Assembly: GCA_017303635.1 (NCBI GenBank)
Contig: JAFLCG010000009.1
Coordinates: 124,001 to 188,000, forward strand
Source of the DNA: Anaerolineae bacterium
GTDB lineage: Bacteria; Chloroflexota; Anaerolineae; Aggregatilineales; Phototrophicaceae
Direction: 5' to 3'
DNA length: 64,000 bases
Shown here: positions 17,641 to 26,381 of the stretch, piece after piece
Numbering within the stretch: position 1 is the first letter of the stretch
How the letters are laid out: every line of letters starts with the position of its first letter
Position numbers and translations under genes: made by a program
The notes under the pieces: model-generated
What the model was told of the DNA's origin: nothing
The model's input: the letters and a program-made list of their open reading frames with translations, nothing else
Database searches by the model: none

Positions 17641-18363
17641 TTGACAGACTCACTGATTGGAAAAAGAGTCGACATCCTGGATAAGGGCTTTATCGAACTG
17701 CTCGACCTGATGCCCCATCCAGCTACAGATGTCTCTGGCGACCTGGCGATTGTCAACGCAGCGCGGGTCAGTTTTATGGGTGAGAGCAAAGGCGAGGAAA
17801 AAGACCGGAAACTCCTGTTCTACCTGTTACGAAACCAACATACGAGCCCATTTGAGATGGTAGAGTTCAAGTTTCGTGTGCGCGCTCCGGTTGTCACATG
17901 GTGGCAATGGGTACGGCACCGCACTTGGAATTTCAATGCACAATCCGGACGCTACACGGCTTTTGAAGAAACGGATTACTATGTTCCAGATGTCTGGCGC
18001 AAGCAATCCGCCAATAACAAGCAAGCCAGTGAAGGCGAAGTTGACGCAGAAACCAATACCCGCCTTACGGCTGATTTGATTGCCCACTATGAGCAAGGTT
18101 TCAAGCTCTACGAAGCCGCACTGGCCGCCGGGGTTTCAAAAGAAATGGCTCGGCTTTACCTGCCAGGCTTCAGCGTGTATTACACCTGGGTCACAAAGGT
18201 AGATGCTCATAACTTGATGCATTTTCTGCGCTTGCGAATGGCAAACGACGCTCAATACGAAATTCGGGTCTACGCACAGGCAATCTACGACCACTTTTTC
18301 AAACCTGCCCTACCCTGGACAGCCGAAGCGTTTGAAGAATACATTCTGAAAACGAAAGACTAA
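17641..18363 (+). CDS. thyX: FAD-dependent thymidylate synthase ThyX
   Basis: Encodes 240 residues from a TTG at 17641, preferred because GAGGA lies eight bases upstream, whereas the TTG at 17620 falls inside ruvA with no ribosome site. The signature RHRTWNFNAQS matches RHRx7S exactly, and the nucleotide-binding ARLYLPGFSVYYTWVTKVDAHNLMHFLRLR segment is typical. The enzyme methylates dUMP using methylenetetrahydrofolate and FADH2. No thyA or folA is in the window. Confidence 0.95.
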   Translation: MTDSLIGKRVDILDKGFIELLDLMPHPATDVSGDLAIVNAARVSFMGESKGEEKDRKLLFYLLRNQHTSPFEMVEFKFRVRAPVVTWWQWVRHRTWNFNAQSGRYTAFEETDYYVPDVWRKQSANNKQASEGEVDAETNTRLTADLIAHYEQGFKLYEAALAAGVSKEMARLYLPGFSVYYTWVTKVDAHNLMHFLRLRMANDAQYEIRVYAQAIYDHFFKPALPWTAEAFEEYILKTKD

Positions 18364-18366
18364 AAA

Positions 18367-18391
18367 CGCCCATCTCCGTTAAGGAGATGGG
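18367..18391 (-). terminator. intrinsic terminator overlapping a stop codon
   Basis: Arms CCCATCTCC (18369-18377) and GGAGATGGG (18383-18391), loop 5 nt. On the minus strand the stem is followed by CGTTTTTA. The stop codon of the lipoprotein gene lies in the hairpin, so the signal is partly coding. Confidence 0.75.
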
Positions 18392-18960
18392 GTCAGTTCG
18401 CCGCCTATAGCGAAGCACATCTGCTGGGAGGCTGCATTCTCTGGAATGACCTCCCAACCATAGCGTTTACCAAGTTCAAACAAAGATGCATTAAACGTAT
18501 ACTGTCCACCCTGCGTATAATCTACGAACAGGTCATTGAGTTCGGCATCGAACAAGCGCACTCGGAATCGAGCCGTGGTTTCAATGGGTGTCCAGTAGAC
18601 CGTAACAGGTTCTCCTATTCTAAAGTTCTCCACAGAACGTGATCGATCAATCACAAACGCATTGCAGACTACTGGCGTAGCTCGCACCATTTGAATCTGC
18701 AGCGCCGATACCGATGTAGCAGTTGCTCCACCAACTGGAGTCCAGGTCGGGGGCAAGGTGGCGCGTATTTGGGGAAGCGGGGTAACTTGAACGGTATCAG
18801 GAAGAACCGTGGCAGTTAATGTAACTGGAAGAGCCACTGTCGGCAGAGGCGCTGGAGTCGCCGCCCCATTACACGCAGTCATTAGAAGTACCAGAATCCA
18901 AAACAACAATAAAGTCATCCACGCTCGGAAACGCAGGAATCTAGCATAATTGGCGTTCAT
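18379..18960 (-). CDS. putative lipoprotein
   Basis: Encodes 193 residues. An N-terminal hydrophobic segment (MTLLLFWILVLLMTAC) ends in a lipobox-like LMTAC with Cys30, so the mature protein is probably anchored to the outer face of the membrane. A Thr/Pro/Val-rich linker of about 50 residues is followed by a beta-rich domain (FRIGEPVTVYWTPIETTARFRVRLFD) that resembles carbohydrate- or Ig-like modules. Function unknown. It lies 15 bases downstream of a small membrane protein gene on the same strand. Confidence 0.75.
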   Translation of the reverse strand: MNANYARFLRFRAWMTLLLFWILVLLMTACNGAATPAPLPTVALPVTLTATVLPDTVQVTPLPQIRATLPPTWTPVGGATATSVSALQIQMVRATPVVCNAFVIDRSRSVENFRIGEPVTVYWTPIETTARFRVRLFDAELNDLFVDYTQGGQYTFNASLFELGKRYGWEVIPENAASQQMCFAIGGELTPSP

Positions 18961-18975
18961 CAGGAGCTATTCCAA

Positions 18976-19386
18976 TCAAAAAGTCTCCGGCGCACCCGCC
19001 GAAAGCGATAAGCCATACACAATTAAACCAACCGCAATACCTATCATCAGAAAACCCAGTAAGACATACAGCACAATGATTCGCCGAGCGGGCGGCACTT
19101 CCCCGCGCCAGCCAACCAGCACGATATAGCCTGTCCCATACATCAATAACATCGCCGATGCCGAAACCAGTGAGGGCAAAAGACGCGTATCAACGGAAAA
19201 GAAGCGTTCCAGATAAATGTAATCCACTGCCGGGAAAATGACCGCGACCAATGCCAGAGACGATAAAACTACAAAGGCCAAACGCCAGAGACGGGGTAAG
19301 CCGAGGATACGCTGTACCCACTGATCCCAGAAAGACAGGTTCTTGGAATTGGGAAGAACCTTCTTGCGGGGCACCTGTTTACTCAC
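18976..19386 (-). CDS. four-helix membrane protein, unknown function
   Basis: Encodes 136 residues from a GTG at 19386 (VSKQVPRKK), chosen because GGGGAG lies five bases upstream; the frame is open for 48 more bases. Four hydrophobic helices follow a basic N-terminus, with the pattern RLWRLAFVVLSSLALVAVIFPAVDY, a second near LVSASAMLLMYGTGYIVLVGW, and two more before the C-terminus. The start overlaps the haemoglobin stop (GTGAGTAA), so it is coupled to that gene. I do not recognise the family. Confidence 0.65.
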   Translation of the reverse strand: MSKQVPRKKVLPNSKNLSFWDQWVQRILGLPRLWRLAFVVLSSLALVAVIFPAVDYIYLERFFSVDTRLLPSLVSASAMLLMYGTGYIVLVGWRGEVPPARRIIVLYVLLGFLMIGIAVGLIVYGLSLSAGAPETF

Positions 19387-19807
19387 TGGATCTCCCCTGC
19401 CTATAATGCATGAGGTTATCAGATTCCGTCTCACGGTTAATCATAAAGGTCGCTGCACGCTCAAAATAGTCACGCATCTCATTCCTAGCAGACTCTTCCA
19501 CCCCGACAGCGTCAATTGCTGCCAACATATGAGACAACCAGTGATCGCGAGCTTGCTGATCAATCGGAAAAGGCGAATGACGCATTCGCAATCGTGGATG
19601 CCCTCGTTCAACAGCGTAGCGCGCTGGGCCACCAAAAAACTGAGTCAGGAATAGAAACTGCCAGCGTTTGCCCTCCGTCAAATCTTCGGGAAACATGGGT
19701 CGCAAGACAGGATCGGCGGCAACCCGTGCATAGAACTCTTCCACAATACGCTCGAATACCGGATCGCCTCCGACCCGTTGATAGACTGAACTTTCCACTT
19801 CTGTCAT
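19379..19807 (-). CDS. group II truncated haemoglobin (TrHbO)
   Basis: Encodes 142 residues from the ATG at 19807, which has AAAGGT upstream; 43 more codons are open but unlike the family. Signature residues of group II truncated globins are present: Tyr26 (B10) in EEFYARV, FFGGPARYAVERGHPRLRMRH with the proximal His77, and Trp90 (G8) in DHWLSHM. It binds haem and probably handles oxygen or nitric oxide in the cytoplasm. It is the first gene of a three-gene minus run and is divergent from the binding-protein gene at 19945. Confidence 0.93.
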   Translation of the reverse strand: MTEVESSVYQRVGGDPVFERIVEEFYARVAADPVLRPMFPEDLTEGKRWQFLFLTQFFGGPARYAVERGHPRLRMRHSPFPIDQQARDHWLSHMLAAIDAVGVEESARNEMRDYFERAATFMINRETESDNLMHYRQGRSSE

Positions 19808-19874
19808 AGCCAAATTACCTTTGTGTATCCTGCTTACAATGATAACCCTGAGCGCACGACCCTGAAAGTCTGGC

Positions 19875-19902
19875 TGGACAATCAAGGGGGGGGCAGTACA
19901 AT
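19875..19902 (+). promoter_or_regulatory. sigma-70-like promoter
   Basis: TGGACA at 19875-19880 and TACAAT at 19897-19902 with a 16-base spacer that includes a G-run; the tandem binding-protein gene starts 43 bases on, with CAGGAG before its ATG. Confidence 0.55.
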
Positions 19903-19944
19903 TCTGCCACCAAATACAACCTTGCTTCAGGAGCATTCATCATT

Positions 19945-21852
19945 ATGAAACGCCCTCTGAGCGCAGCTTTAGCTCTTGTGCTAATTGCGCTCGTTACGCT
20001 CAACCCGGCATTTGCACAAGATAACACAGGAATCCGGGTAGTTGGTTCAGGACTGGTCAATCCCATCCTGGAACTGACAATGCAGGAAAATAGCATCCAG
20101 GGTACCGCCACATTTGAAACCACTGGGACCGTCAACGGCATTGATTTGCTATGCCAGGGAAGTGCGGATGTCGCAACGGCTACCCGTACAATTAATGCTG
20201 AAGAGGGTTCCAAATGTGCTACAAACAGCATTGATTACAGTGAAATGCGTGTAGCACACAATGTCGTAGCGCTGGTCAGCCGTACCGATTCGACTGCGCC
20301 GGTATGCCTGACCGCAGCTGATCTGAATCTGCTGCTGGCGCCCAGCGCCGAAGGACAAATCACAAACTGGAATCAACTCAGTGGTGGTGCTGGCGACAGT
20401 GCCCTTTCACTGGTGGTTCCCCCAGCATCCAATTCCCTATACGTTGTGCTGGACACCCTGGTACAAGGGGATGGCCTGCGACCCGATGTTCAGGTTGCAG
20501 ATAGTGATAATGCAGTCATCGAAGCTGTCCAACAGAATGCCGCTACCGTCGGCGTAATCAGTTTGCCAAGTGCAGTAGCCGCAGGTTCGGAATTGCGAAT
20601 CCTCCAGATCAATGGCAACGAAGCCGTTGGTTGCACCTCCCCCTCCAACGAATCGGTTGAAGCAGGATTATATCCCCTGCAACAGTCATATTATGTGTAT
20701 GTCAATCGCGCCAATCTGACAAAAACCGGCTTGACCGAGTTATTGAACGCGGTCACCGGCAGCATGGATAACCCGGTACTGAACACACTGGGTCTTGTTC
20801 CAGTCACGCCAGCCTCTGCCGAACGAAATACGATTGCCCTCGATGGAACCGGTGAGAAGCGTCCATACAGCGCTACCGTAACTGACTTCCAGATTCCGAC
20901 ACAGTTTAGCGCCAGTGCGACCATTGCTGGTTCGGCTGTACCTCGCGATTATGTCAATAGTCTGCTGACCGCTTTCCAACAGGCTTATCCTGGCGCAACG
21001 ATTAATCTTCAGACCCGGGGTGAAGTCGAAGGCATTCGCCGCCTCTGCAATGGCGAAATAGATATTGCGCTGGCAACCAGCGACCTCAGCGCAGATCAGC
21101 AGGCAGCATGCGAAGCAAATAACGTAACATTACTGCCCGTGGATTTAGGAAAGCAAGCGGTCGTCCTGGTCGCAAGTGCAGAAAGCAGTTACCTAACCTG
21201 CCTGACATCCGACCAATTGACGACGATCTGGAGTGCCGAGTCTGCAAAAACAGCTAATAACCTCACAACCTGGAACCAGATTGATGCCAGCTTCCCATCA
21301 CAAACCATCACTTTGTTCACCCCACTGGCGGGAGACACTTATGCCGATCTGCTCATGATCCGGGCTTCAGGTAGCAGCACGCCCATGCGCGATGACGGAT
21401 TCAGCAATCGCGATGCCTTGTATCGGGCAGCCGCTACCGCCAATGTCGCGGAAGGTGGTGGTTTGACTTTTATGAGTTGGGCTGATTACCAACGTGTAAT
21501 CGCTAATAATCAGGATCGTATCCAATTGGTAGCCGTCGATAGCGGTAATGGCTGCGTTGCACCCAGCGAGCAAACCATCAATGATGGCAGCTATTCGCTC
21601 GTACAGTCCGGCAAGCTGCTCATTCGCGAGAGTGCATTAAGCAACGCTACGGTTCAATCATTCGTCTGGTATCTGGCACTAGATGAGAACTATCCCGCCT
21701 TGGCCAGCGCGGGCTTCCAGGGAGTGACATTCGGTAGCCTCCCATCACTGCGGGAGCGGCTACAAAACGCCTTCCGCACCGCTGAAGAAGCAGCTGCAAT
21801 CGCTGCCGAAACCACCCCAGAAGCAACTGCTGAGGCAACACCAGGTAGTTAA
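19945..21852 (+). CDS. secreted tandem PstS-like substrate-binding protein
   Basis: Encodes 635 residues. Residues 1-24 are a signal peptide ending at AFAQ. Two homologous PBP-like (PstS-type) domains follow, at about 28-315 and 325-610: each has a strand, a ...RLCNGEIDIALATSDLS / ...DLLCQGSADVATATRTIN segment, a NVVALVSRTDS / QAVVLVASAES segment, and a CLTAADLN / CLTSDQLT segment. The tail is Ala/Glu/Thr/Pro-rich. No permease or ATPase gene is nearby, so it may be an orphan binding protein or a cell-surface receptor rather than a transporter subunit. Ligand unknown; phosphate-like oxyanions are only a family-based guess. Confidence 0.85.
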   Translation: MKRPLSAALALVLIALVTLNPAFAQDNTGIRVVGSGLVNPILELTMQENSIQGTATFETTGTVNGIDLLCQGSADVATATRTINAEEGSKCATNSIDYSEMRVAHNVVALVSRTDSTAPVCLTAADLNLLLAPSAEGQITNWNQLSGGAGDSALSLVVPPASNSLYVVLDTLVQGDGLRPDVQVADSDNAVIEAVQQNAATVGVISLPSAVAAGSELRILQINGNEAVGCTSPSNESVEAGLYPLQQSYYVYVNRANLTKTGLTELLNAVTGSMDNPVLNTLGLVPVTPASAERNTIALDGTGEKRPYSATVTDFQIPTQFSASATIAGSAVPRDYVNSLLTAFQQAYPGATINLQTRGEVEGIRRLCNGEIDIALATSDLSADQQAACEANNVTLLPVDLGKQAVVLVASAESSYLTCLTSDQLTTIWSAESAKTANNLTTWNQIDASFPSQTITLFTPLAGDTYADLLMIRASGSSTPMRDDGFSNRDALYRAAATANVAEGGGLTFMSWADYQRVIANNQDRIQLVAVDSGNGCVAPSEQTINDGSYSLVQSGKLLIRESALSNATVQSFVWYLALDENYPALASAGFQGVTFGSLPSLRERLQNAFRTAEEAAAIAAETTPEATAEATPGS

Positions 21853-21882
21853 GCCAAACACTTATCTTTTGTGTCCATAAGC

Positions 21883-21925
21883 AAACACCCCCTGTAAATG
21901 TGATCTACAGGGGGTGTTTCTTTTA
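21883..21925 (+). terminator. strong intrinsic terminator
   Basis: A perfect 14-bp stem (21883-21896 with 21906-21919) and a 9-nt loop, followed by CTTTTACTTTT. It ends the tandem binding-protein transcript. Confidence 0.9.
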
Positions 21926-21983
21926 CTTTTGAAGCGGGTTAACATGGTACGATTGCCTGCTTTATTTTACGGGACAGACCTTC

Positions 21984-24743
21984 ATGCATGGTGAACTCAT
22001 TGCACTTGACCTTGAAACTACCGGATTTGATGCGCGTACGGATGCGATCATCGAAGTCGGGTTGGTGCGGATGCGTGAAGGAGAAATCATTGAAGAACTG
22101 GGAATACTGGTCAATCCAAATCGACCAATACCAGCACCCGTCATACAGCTAACTAGCATCCGAAATGAAGATGTGGTTGGCAAACCAACTTTCGACAAGA
22201 TCAGCCCACAACTTCGGGAATTTATAGGTGATCGTCCCATCATTGGGCATAACGTCGGTTTTGATCTGGCCTTCCTGAACCAACAAGGGCTGGCACAGAC
22301 CAATCTGAGAATGGACACTTACGAGTTAGCTGCTTTTTTGCTGCCCCGCACGCCGCGTTACGCATTAGGTAATTTAGCAACCTTCTTCGATTTACCGCTG
22401 GCACACGCACACCGGGCGTTGGATGATGCGCGCGCTACCGCCCTGCTCTACTGGCGGTTATGGGAACAACTCCTCAGATTACCCCGATCCCTAATTGAAG
22501 AACTTATCCGACAAGCGAGTGGCTTAGACTGGTTGGCCATGCCTGTCCTGCAAGCAGCTGTATCTGAAGCTACTTTGCCTCCACAACAATCGAACACCCT
22601 GCCTCACGAAGTAGCTCCGAAACATCTGCCCCTTTCATCCACAGCAGTGAACTCTGGCCCAATCTCGGAAATCTTTGCTGAAAATGGACCACTGGCGGCC
22701 CAATTTGAACACTATGAAGCCCGTTCGCAACAAATCGAAATGGCTACGTTAGTTAATGAGACTTTTCAAACAGGTGGTCGCCGCTTAGTGGAGGCTGGAA
22801 CAGGATCGGGAAAGTCACTCGCTTATCTTGTCCCAGCTGCGCTTTGGTCAACAGCCAATCATGAACGAGTAGTCATCTCAACCCACTCGATTCATTTGCA
22901 GGATCAGCTCATCAATAATGACATTCCTATCGTACAGGCAGCACTAGGTCTGGATGTACGCGCCTCTGTACTTAAAGGCCGAAGTAATTACCTGTGCCCA
23001 CGACGATTGAGCATCCTCCGAGAACAACAACCCCAACATATTGATGAACTCCGGGTGCTGGCAAAAGTGCTGGTATGGACCCATGAAGGCAGTAGCGGAG
23101 ATAGAAGCGACCTCACGCTACGTGGGCCGGGAGAATTCGCCGCATGGTCACGGTTGAGCGCGGCTGATGAAAACTGTACGACAACCCGCTGCGAAGCCAT
23201 GATGGCAGGTCAATGTCCTTTTCATCAGGCGAGACAGCGCGCAGAAGCGGCTCGCTTACTCATCGTCAATCATGCCCTGCTGGCCACTGATACTGCCGAC
23301 GATGAGGGCGTACTACCAGCATTCAGTAACCTGATCGTAGATGAAGCGCATCAACTGGACAGTGCTATAACGAGTGGATTGACTGTGCGGATTGAAGAAA
23401 TCGGATTGCAGCGACGCATTCAAGAGCTTTCCCGACCAAGCAATTCCTTATTGAGTGGGCTACTGCATATACTCTCAAGTCATCTTCCAGAACGAGAGCT
23501 TGAGCGACTCAATAGTTTTGTCACTACTATTCGGGCCGCTACCGGGCCTATGGAATCCCATACAAAGCATTTCTTCGGCGTCCTGCGCGAGTTTTACCTG
23601 GCTCTGGAACGCGAATCGAATGGTGATTATTTGCCGACTATTCGATTAACCCCAGCATTGCGGGAGAAGGTAAGCTTCGCTCCATTGCGGGAGTCCTACC
23701 AAACGCTAGGTGAGTTTTTTGAGGTTGTCGGAAGCAAACTCGATCAATTGGCGACCTATCTCCACAAACATGAAGCCAGAAATATCCCAAACTTTGACCA
23801 CTTGTTGAACGGGACGCGGGCAATTAGCCGTTTCCTTAGAGAAACCGAATCGCATCTGTCAAAAGCTATGCTCGCTCCTGCACCAGATACCATCTATTGG
23901 TTGAGCGCTGGACAAAACAACTCCAATATGGCTGTTCATGTTGCTCCACTGGAACCAGGCCAAAGACTCAACGAGAAATTATGGAATTCAATGCGATCAG
24001 TCATTCTGACCAGTGCGACATTAACAGTCGAACGCAGTTTTGAATTCTTGCAGCAACGTCTTCATGCTGACTCGTTTGAAACAACAGAATTGGGGTCACC
24101 TTTTGACTATAAGCAATCGACATTGATCTATATCCCTGAAAAGTTCCCAGAACCCAATGAACGGCAGGCATATCAGCAAGCATTGGAAAAAGGCATTATC
24201 GAACTAGCAGCAGCGCTCAATGGAAGAGTGATGGTTCTGTTCACAAGTTATGCCCAGCTTCAGCAGACCTCTCAGGCCATCACTCCACGCCTAGCCTTGG
24301 GAAACATTGCAGTCTATGATCAACTAGATAACAGCAATCGCGATGGCTTGATGAATGGCTTTAAGAAAGATGAACGTGCAGTCCTACTGGGTACACGCAG
24401 TTTCTGGGAAGGCGTCGACATTCCCGGCGAGTCTTTGAGCGCCTTAGTGATTACTCGGCTACCTTTCGCAGTGCCCAATGAGCCAATCTTCGCCGCTCGC
24501 TCAGAGCAGTATGGTGATCCCTTTAAAGAATATTCCGTGCCGGATGCCATTCTGCGATTCCGCCAGGGTTTCGGCAGGCTCATCCGCACTCGAACGGATC
24601 GAGGAATTGTGGCGATCTTTGACAATCGAGTCCTGAGCAAGGCCTATGGCAGGCAATTCCTGGCCTCCTTACCAGATTGCACCGTACAAAAGGGTCGGAT
24701 AGAGAACCTGCCTGCAGCAGCGGTAGCCTGGTTACAAAGGTAG
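21984..24743 (+). CDS. dinG: DinG-family helicase with N-terminal DnaQ-like exonuclease
   Basis: Encodes 919 residues. Residues 1-165 are a DEDD exonuclease domain (ALDLETTGFDARTDAIIEVG, IIGHNVGFDLAFL, HRALDDARATALLY). From about residue 230 comes an XPD/DinG helicase with Walker A EAGTGSGKS, a four-cysteine set (Cys at YLCPRR, then CTTTRC and QCPF) expected to hold a 4Fe-4S cluster, the DEAH box VDEAHQL, and motif VI GFGRLIRTRTDRG. It is probably a 5'-3' DNA helicase acting in repair or R-loop removal. The exonuclease resembles Bacillus-type DinG, but those are reported to lack the cluster. It follows a strong terminator, so it is the first gene of its unit. Confidence 0.92.
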   Translation: MHGELIALDLETTGFDARTDAIIEVGLVRMREGEIIEELGILVNPNRPIPAPVIQLTSIRNEDVVGKPTFDKISPQLREFIGDRPIIGHNVGFDLAFLNQQGLAQTNLRMDTYELAAFLLPRTPRYALGNLATFFDLPLAHAHRALDDARATALLYWRLWEQLLRLPRSLIEELIRQASGLDWLAMPVLQAAVSEATLPPQQSNTLPHEVAPKHLPLSSTAVNSGPISEIFAENGPLAAQFEHYEARSQQIEMATLVNETFQTGGRRLVEAGTGSGKSLAYLVPAALWSTANHERVVISTHSIHLQDQLINNDIPIVQAALGLDVRASVLKGRSNYLCPRRLSILREQQPQHIDELRVLAKVLVWTHEGSSGDRSDLTLRGPGEFAAWSRLSAADENCTTTRCEAMMAGQCPFHQARQRAEAARLLIVNHALLATDTADDEGVLPAFSNLIVDEAHQLDSAITSGLTVRIEEIGLQRRIQELSRPSNSLLSGLLHILSSHLPERELERLNSFVTTIRAATGPMESHTKHFFGVLREFYLALERESNGDYLPTIRLTPALREKVSFAPLRESYQTLGEFFEVVGSKLDQLATYLHKHEARNIPNFDHLLNGTRAISRFLRETESHLSKAMLAPAPDTIYWLSAGQNNSNMAVHVAPLEPGQRLNEKLWNSMRSVILTSATLTVERSFEFLQQRLHADSFETTELGSPFDYKQSTLIYIPEKFPEPNERQAYQQALEKGIIELAAALNGRVMVLFTSYAQLQQTSQAITPRLALGNIAVYDQLDNSNRDGLMNGFKKDERAVLLGTRSFWEGVDIPGESLSALVITRLPFAVPNEPIFAARSEQYGDPFKEYSVPDAILRFRQGFGRLIRTRTDRGIVAIFDNRVLSKAYGRQFLASLPDCTVQKGRIENLPAAAVAWLQR

Positions 24744-24817
24744 GTATATTGAAAGGTACTAATGCCTGCCTAAGCCACTTATGTTACGCTACCGGCGCTG
24801 ATGATAGGAGCACACCT

Positions 24818-25180
24818 ATGCGGACACCTGCCGGTAAAGAATGCCGCCATTACTATCAGGACTTTCATCGGGGACGTGCCTTGCAGGAATGCCGTCTGGT
24901 TCAGCTAAATGCTGCCTCCATGCACTGGCGACCACAGGACTGTAGTTCATGTCCCGTACCGGATATCCTGAACGCAAATGCCAGCCCAGATCTCGAGTTA
25001 AGTCTAAGCATAAAACCGCGTCTGCTAGGTTTAGGGCGTCAACTAGAGGTCAAGGCCTCGTGTCTAAAACACCGGATTGAAATTGCTGATGCTTTTGTAG
25101 GCTGCGAGAAATGCAATGCAGAACGTCCCGGATTAGATGTTTTCTGGCAAGCACTAGGGCAAAGCGAAGACGATGATTAA
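24818..25180 (+). CDS. Cys-rich small protein, unknown function
   Basis: Encodes 120 residues from the ATG at 24818, supported by TAGGAG eight bases upstream. Two CxxC pairs (DCSSCP near residue 43 and GCEKCN near residue 100) and three more cysteines suggest zinc or Fe-S binding. The middle segment (DLELSLSIKPRLLGLGRQLEVKASC) looks like a beta-hairpin. No signal peptide. The gene overlaps the next (HAD-DinB) by eight bases. Similar small proteins may occur in related genomes, but I do not recognise a named family. Confidence 0.7.
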   Translation: MRTPAGKECRHYYQDFHRGRALQECRLVQLNAASMHWRPQDCSSCPVPDILNANASPDLELSLSIKPRLLGLGRQLEVKASCLKHRIEIADAFVGCEKCNAERPGLDVFWQALGQSEDDD

Positions 25181-26336
25181 GGCTGTCTTACTCGATCTGG
25201 ATAACACGCTTATTCTTAATCCGGATACAAGCTTTGCCCACTCTTTCCTTGCATTATTGACAGAATACTTCCAATCAAAGCCTAATCAGGATATTGTGCC
25301 CGCATTTGTTCAAGGACTGCGCAGCCTGGCGATTAATCGCGATATCCGGTCGACCAATGCACAGGCGCTTATCCAGGCAATCAGTGAACACACGGGACGG
25401 CAACCAGGCGAAGTCGCTACCGCCATTTACCAATTCTATCAAGAAAGATTTAATGCTTTTGAGAGCTTGATTCAACCGGTACGTGGCGCAGCAGACCTGA
25501 TTGAAAGCCTTTTCCAGAAAAAAGTTGCGGTGGTGATTGCTACTAATCCTCTACATCCGTTGGAAGCGGTCGAACAACGCTTGCGATGGGGAGGACTACC
25601 TAGTGATGGCTATGCTCTCATTACACATTCTGGCAATATGCACTTTGCTAAACCCGACCCTGCCTACTATGCAGAAATTGCGGCAAGGGTTGGTGTAGAA
25701 CCCGATGAAGCGCTCATGATTGGTGATAGCTTCACCAACGATATTCAACCGGCTCAAACTGTAGGAATGCAGGTCATCGCCGTAGAACCAAAGGTAGATG
25801 ACCCGCTGTATGAAGTACGCCGTTGCCTTGATGAGCCAGGTTGGTTCGAGCTATCGGTGCCACCGCATCTGAAACCAGAAATGATCGAACCGGAGATGCG
25901 CGGCAACTTGGGTGCACTCTACGGTATCCTGGAAGGGGTCAAGCCACATTTCTGGTTACAACACTCCATTCCAAATGAATGGTCTCTCATCCAGATCGTC
26001 TGCCATTTGCTCGCGAGTGAGCACGAAGTGCAATTCCCACGCCTCTTACGAATAAGGAATGAAGACAACCCATTTCTTCAGAACGCCCCTACTCCGCCAG
26101 ATCCGGAACATTTCACACCATGTGATGAAGATGGCTGGAATGTCGTGGCACAATTTGTTGAGGCACGCCAACGGACTCTGCAATGGCTGGCCCAACTTAA
26201 ATCCAATGAGTGGTCACGGCGCGCAAGACACAGCACTTTTGGACTCACAACATTACTGGAGATGGCTCACTTTACTGCCCAACACGATCGCCTGCATATT
26301 AACCAGATTTGCCAAACTCTCGGGCGCTGCGAATAA
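25173..26336 (+). CDS. HAD hydrolase fused to a DinB-like domain
   Basis: Encodes 387 residues. Residues 1-215 are a HAD phosphatase: motif I DLDNTL (Asp8, Asp10), motif II VVIATNP, motif III lysine in FAKPDPAYY, motif IV MIGDSFTNDIQPAQ. Residues about 245-385 form a four-helix DinB/YfiT-like domain (EWSLIQIVCHLLASEHEV, then EMAHFTAQHDRLHINQI) with the histidines that usually bind a metal. DinB-like enzymes often use low-molecular-weight thiols. The combination is unusual; the substrate of either half is unknown. Coupled by overlap to the upstream Cys-rich gene. Confidence 0.88.
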   Translation: MIKAVLLDLDNTLILNPDTSFAHSFLALLTEYFQSKPNQDIVPAFVQGLRSLAINRDIRSTNAQALIQAISEHTGRQPGEVATAIYQFYQERFNAFESLIQPVRGAADLIESLFQKKVAVVIATNPLHPLEAVEQRLRWGGLPSDGYALITHSGNMHFAKPDPAYYAEIAARVGVEPDEALMIGDSFTNDIQPAQTVGMQVIAVEPKVDDPLYEVRRCLDEPGWFELSVPPHLKPEMIEPEMRGNLGALYGILEGVKPHFWLQHSIPNEWSLIQIVCHLLASEHEVQFPRLLRIRNEDNPFLQNAPTPPDPEHFTPCDEDGWNVVAQFVEARQRTLQWLAQLKSNEWSRRARHSTFGLTTLLEMAHFTAQHDRLHINQICQTLGRCE

Positions 26337-26381
26337 TTAGGTTGTAGTTATCATTTATTTTGTGCCTATGAGCGGTTGGTT

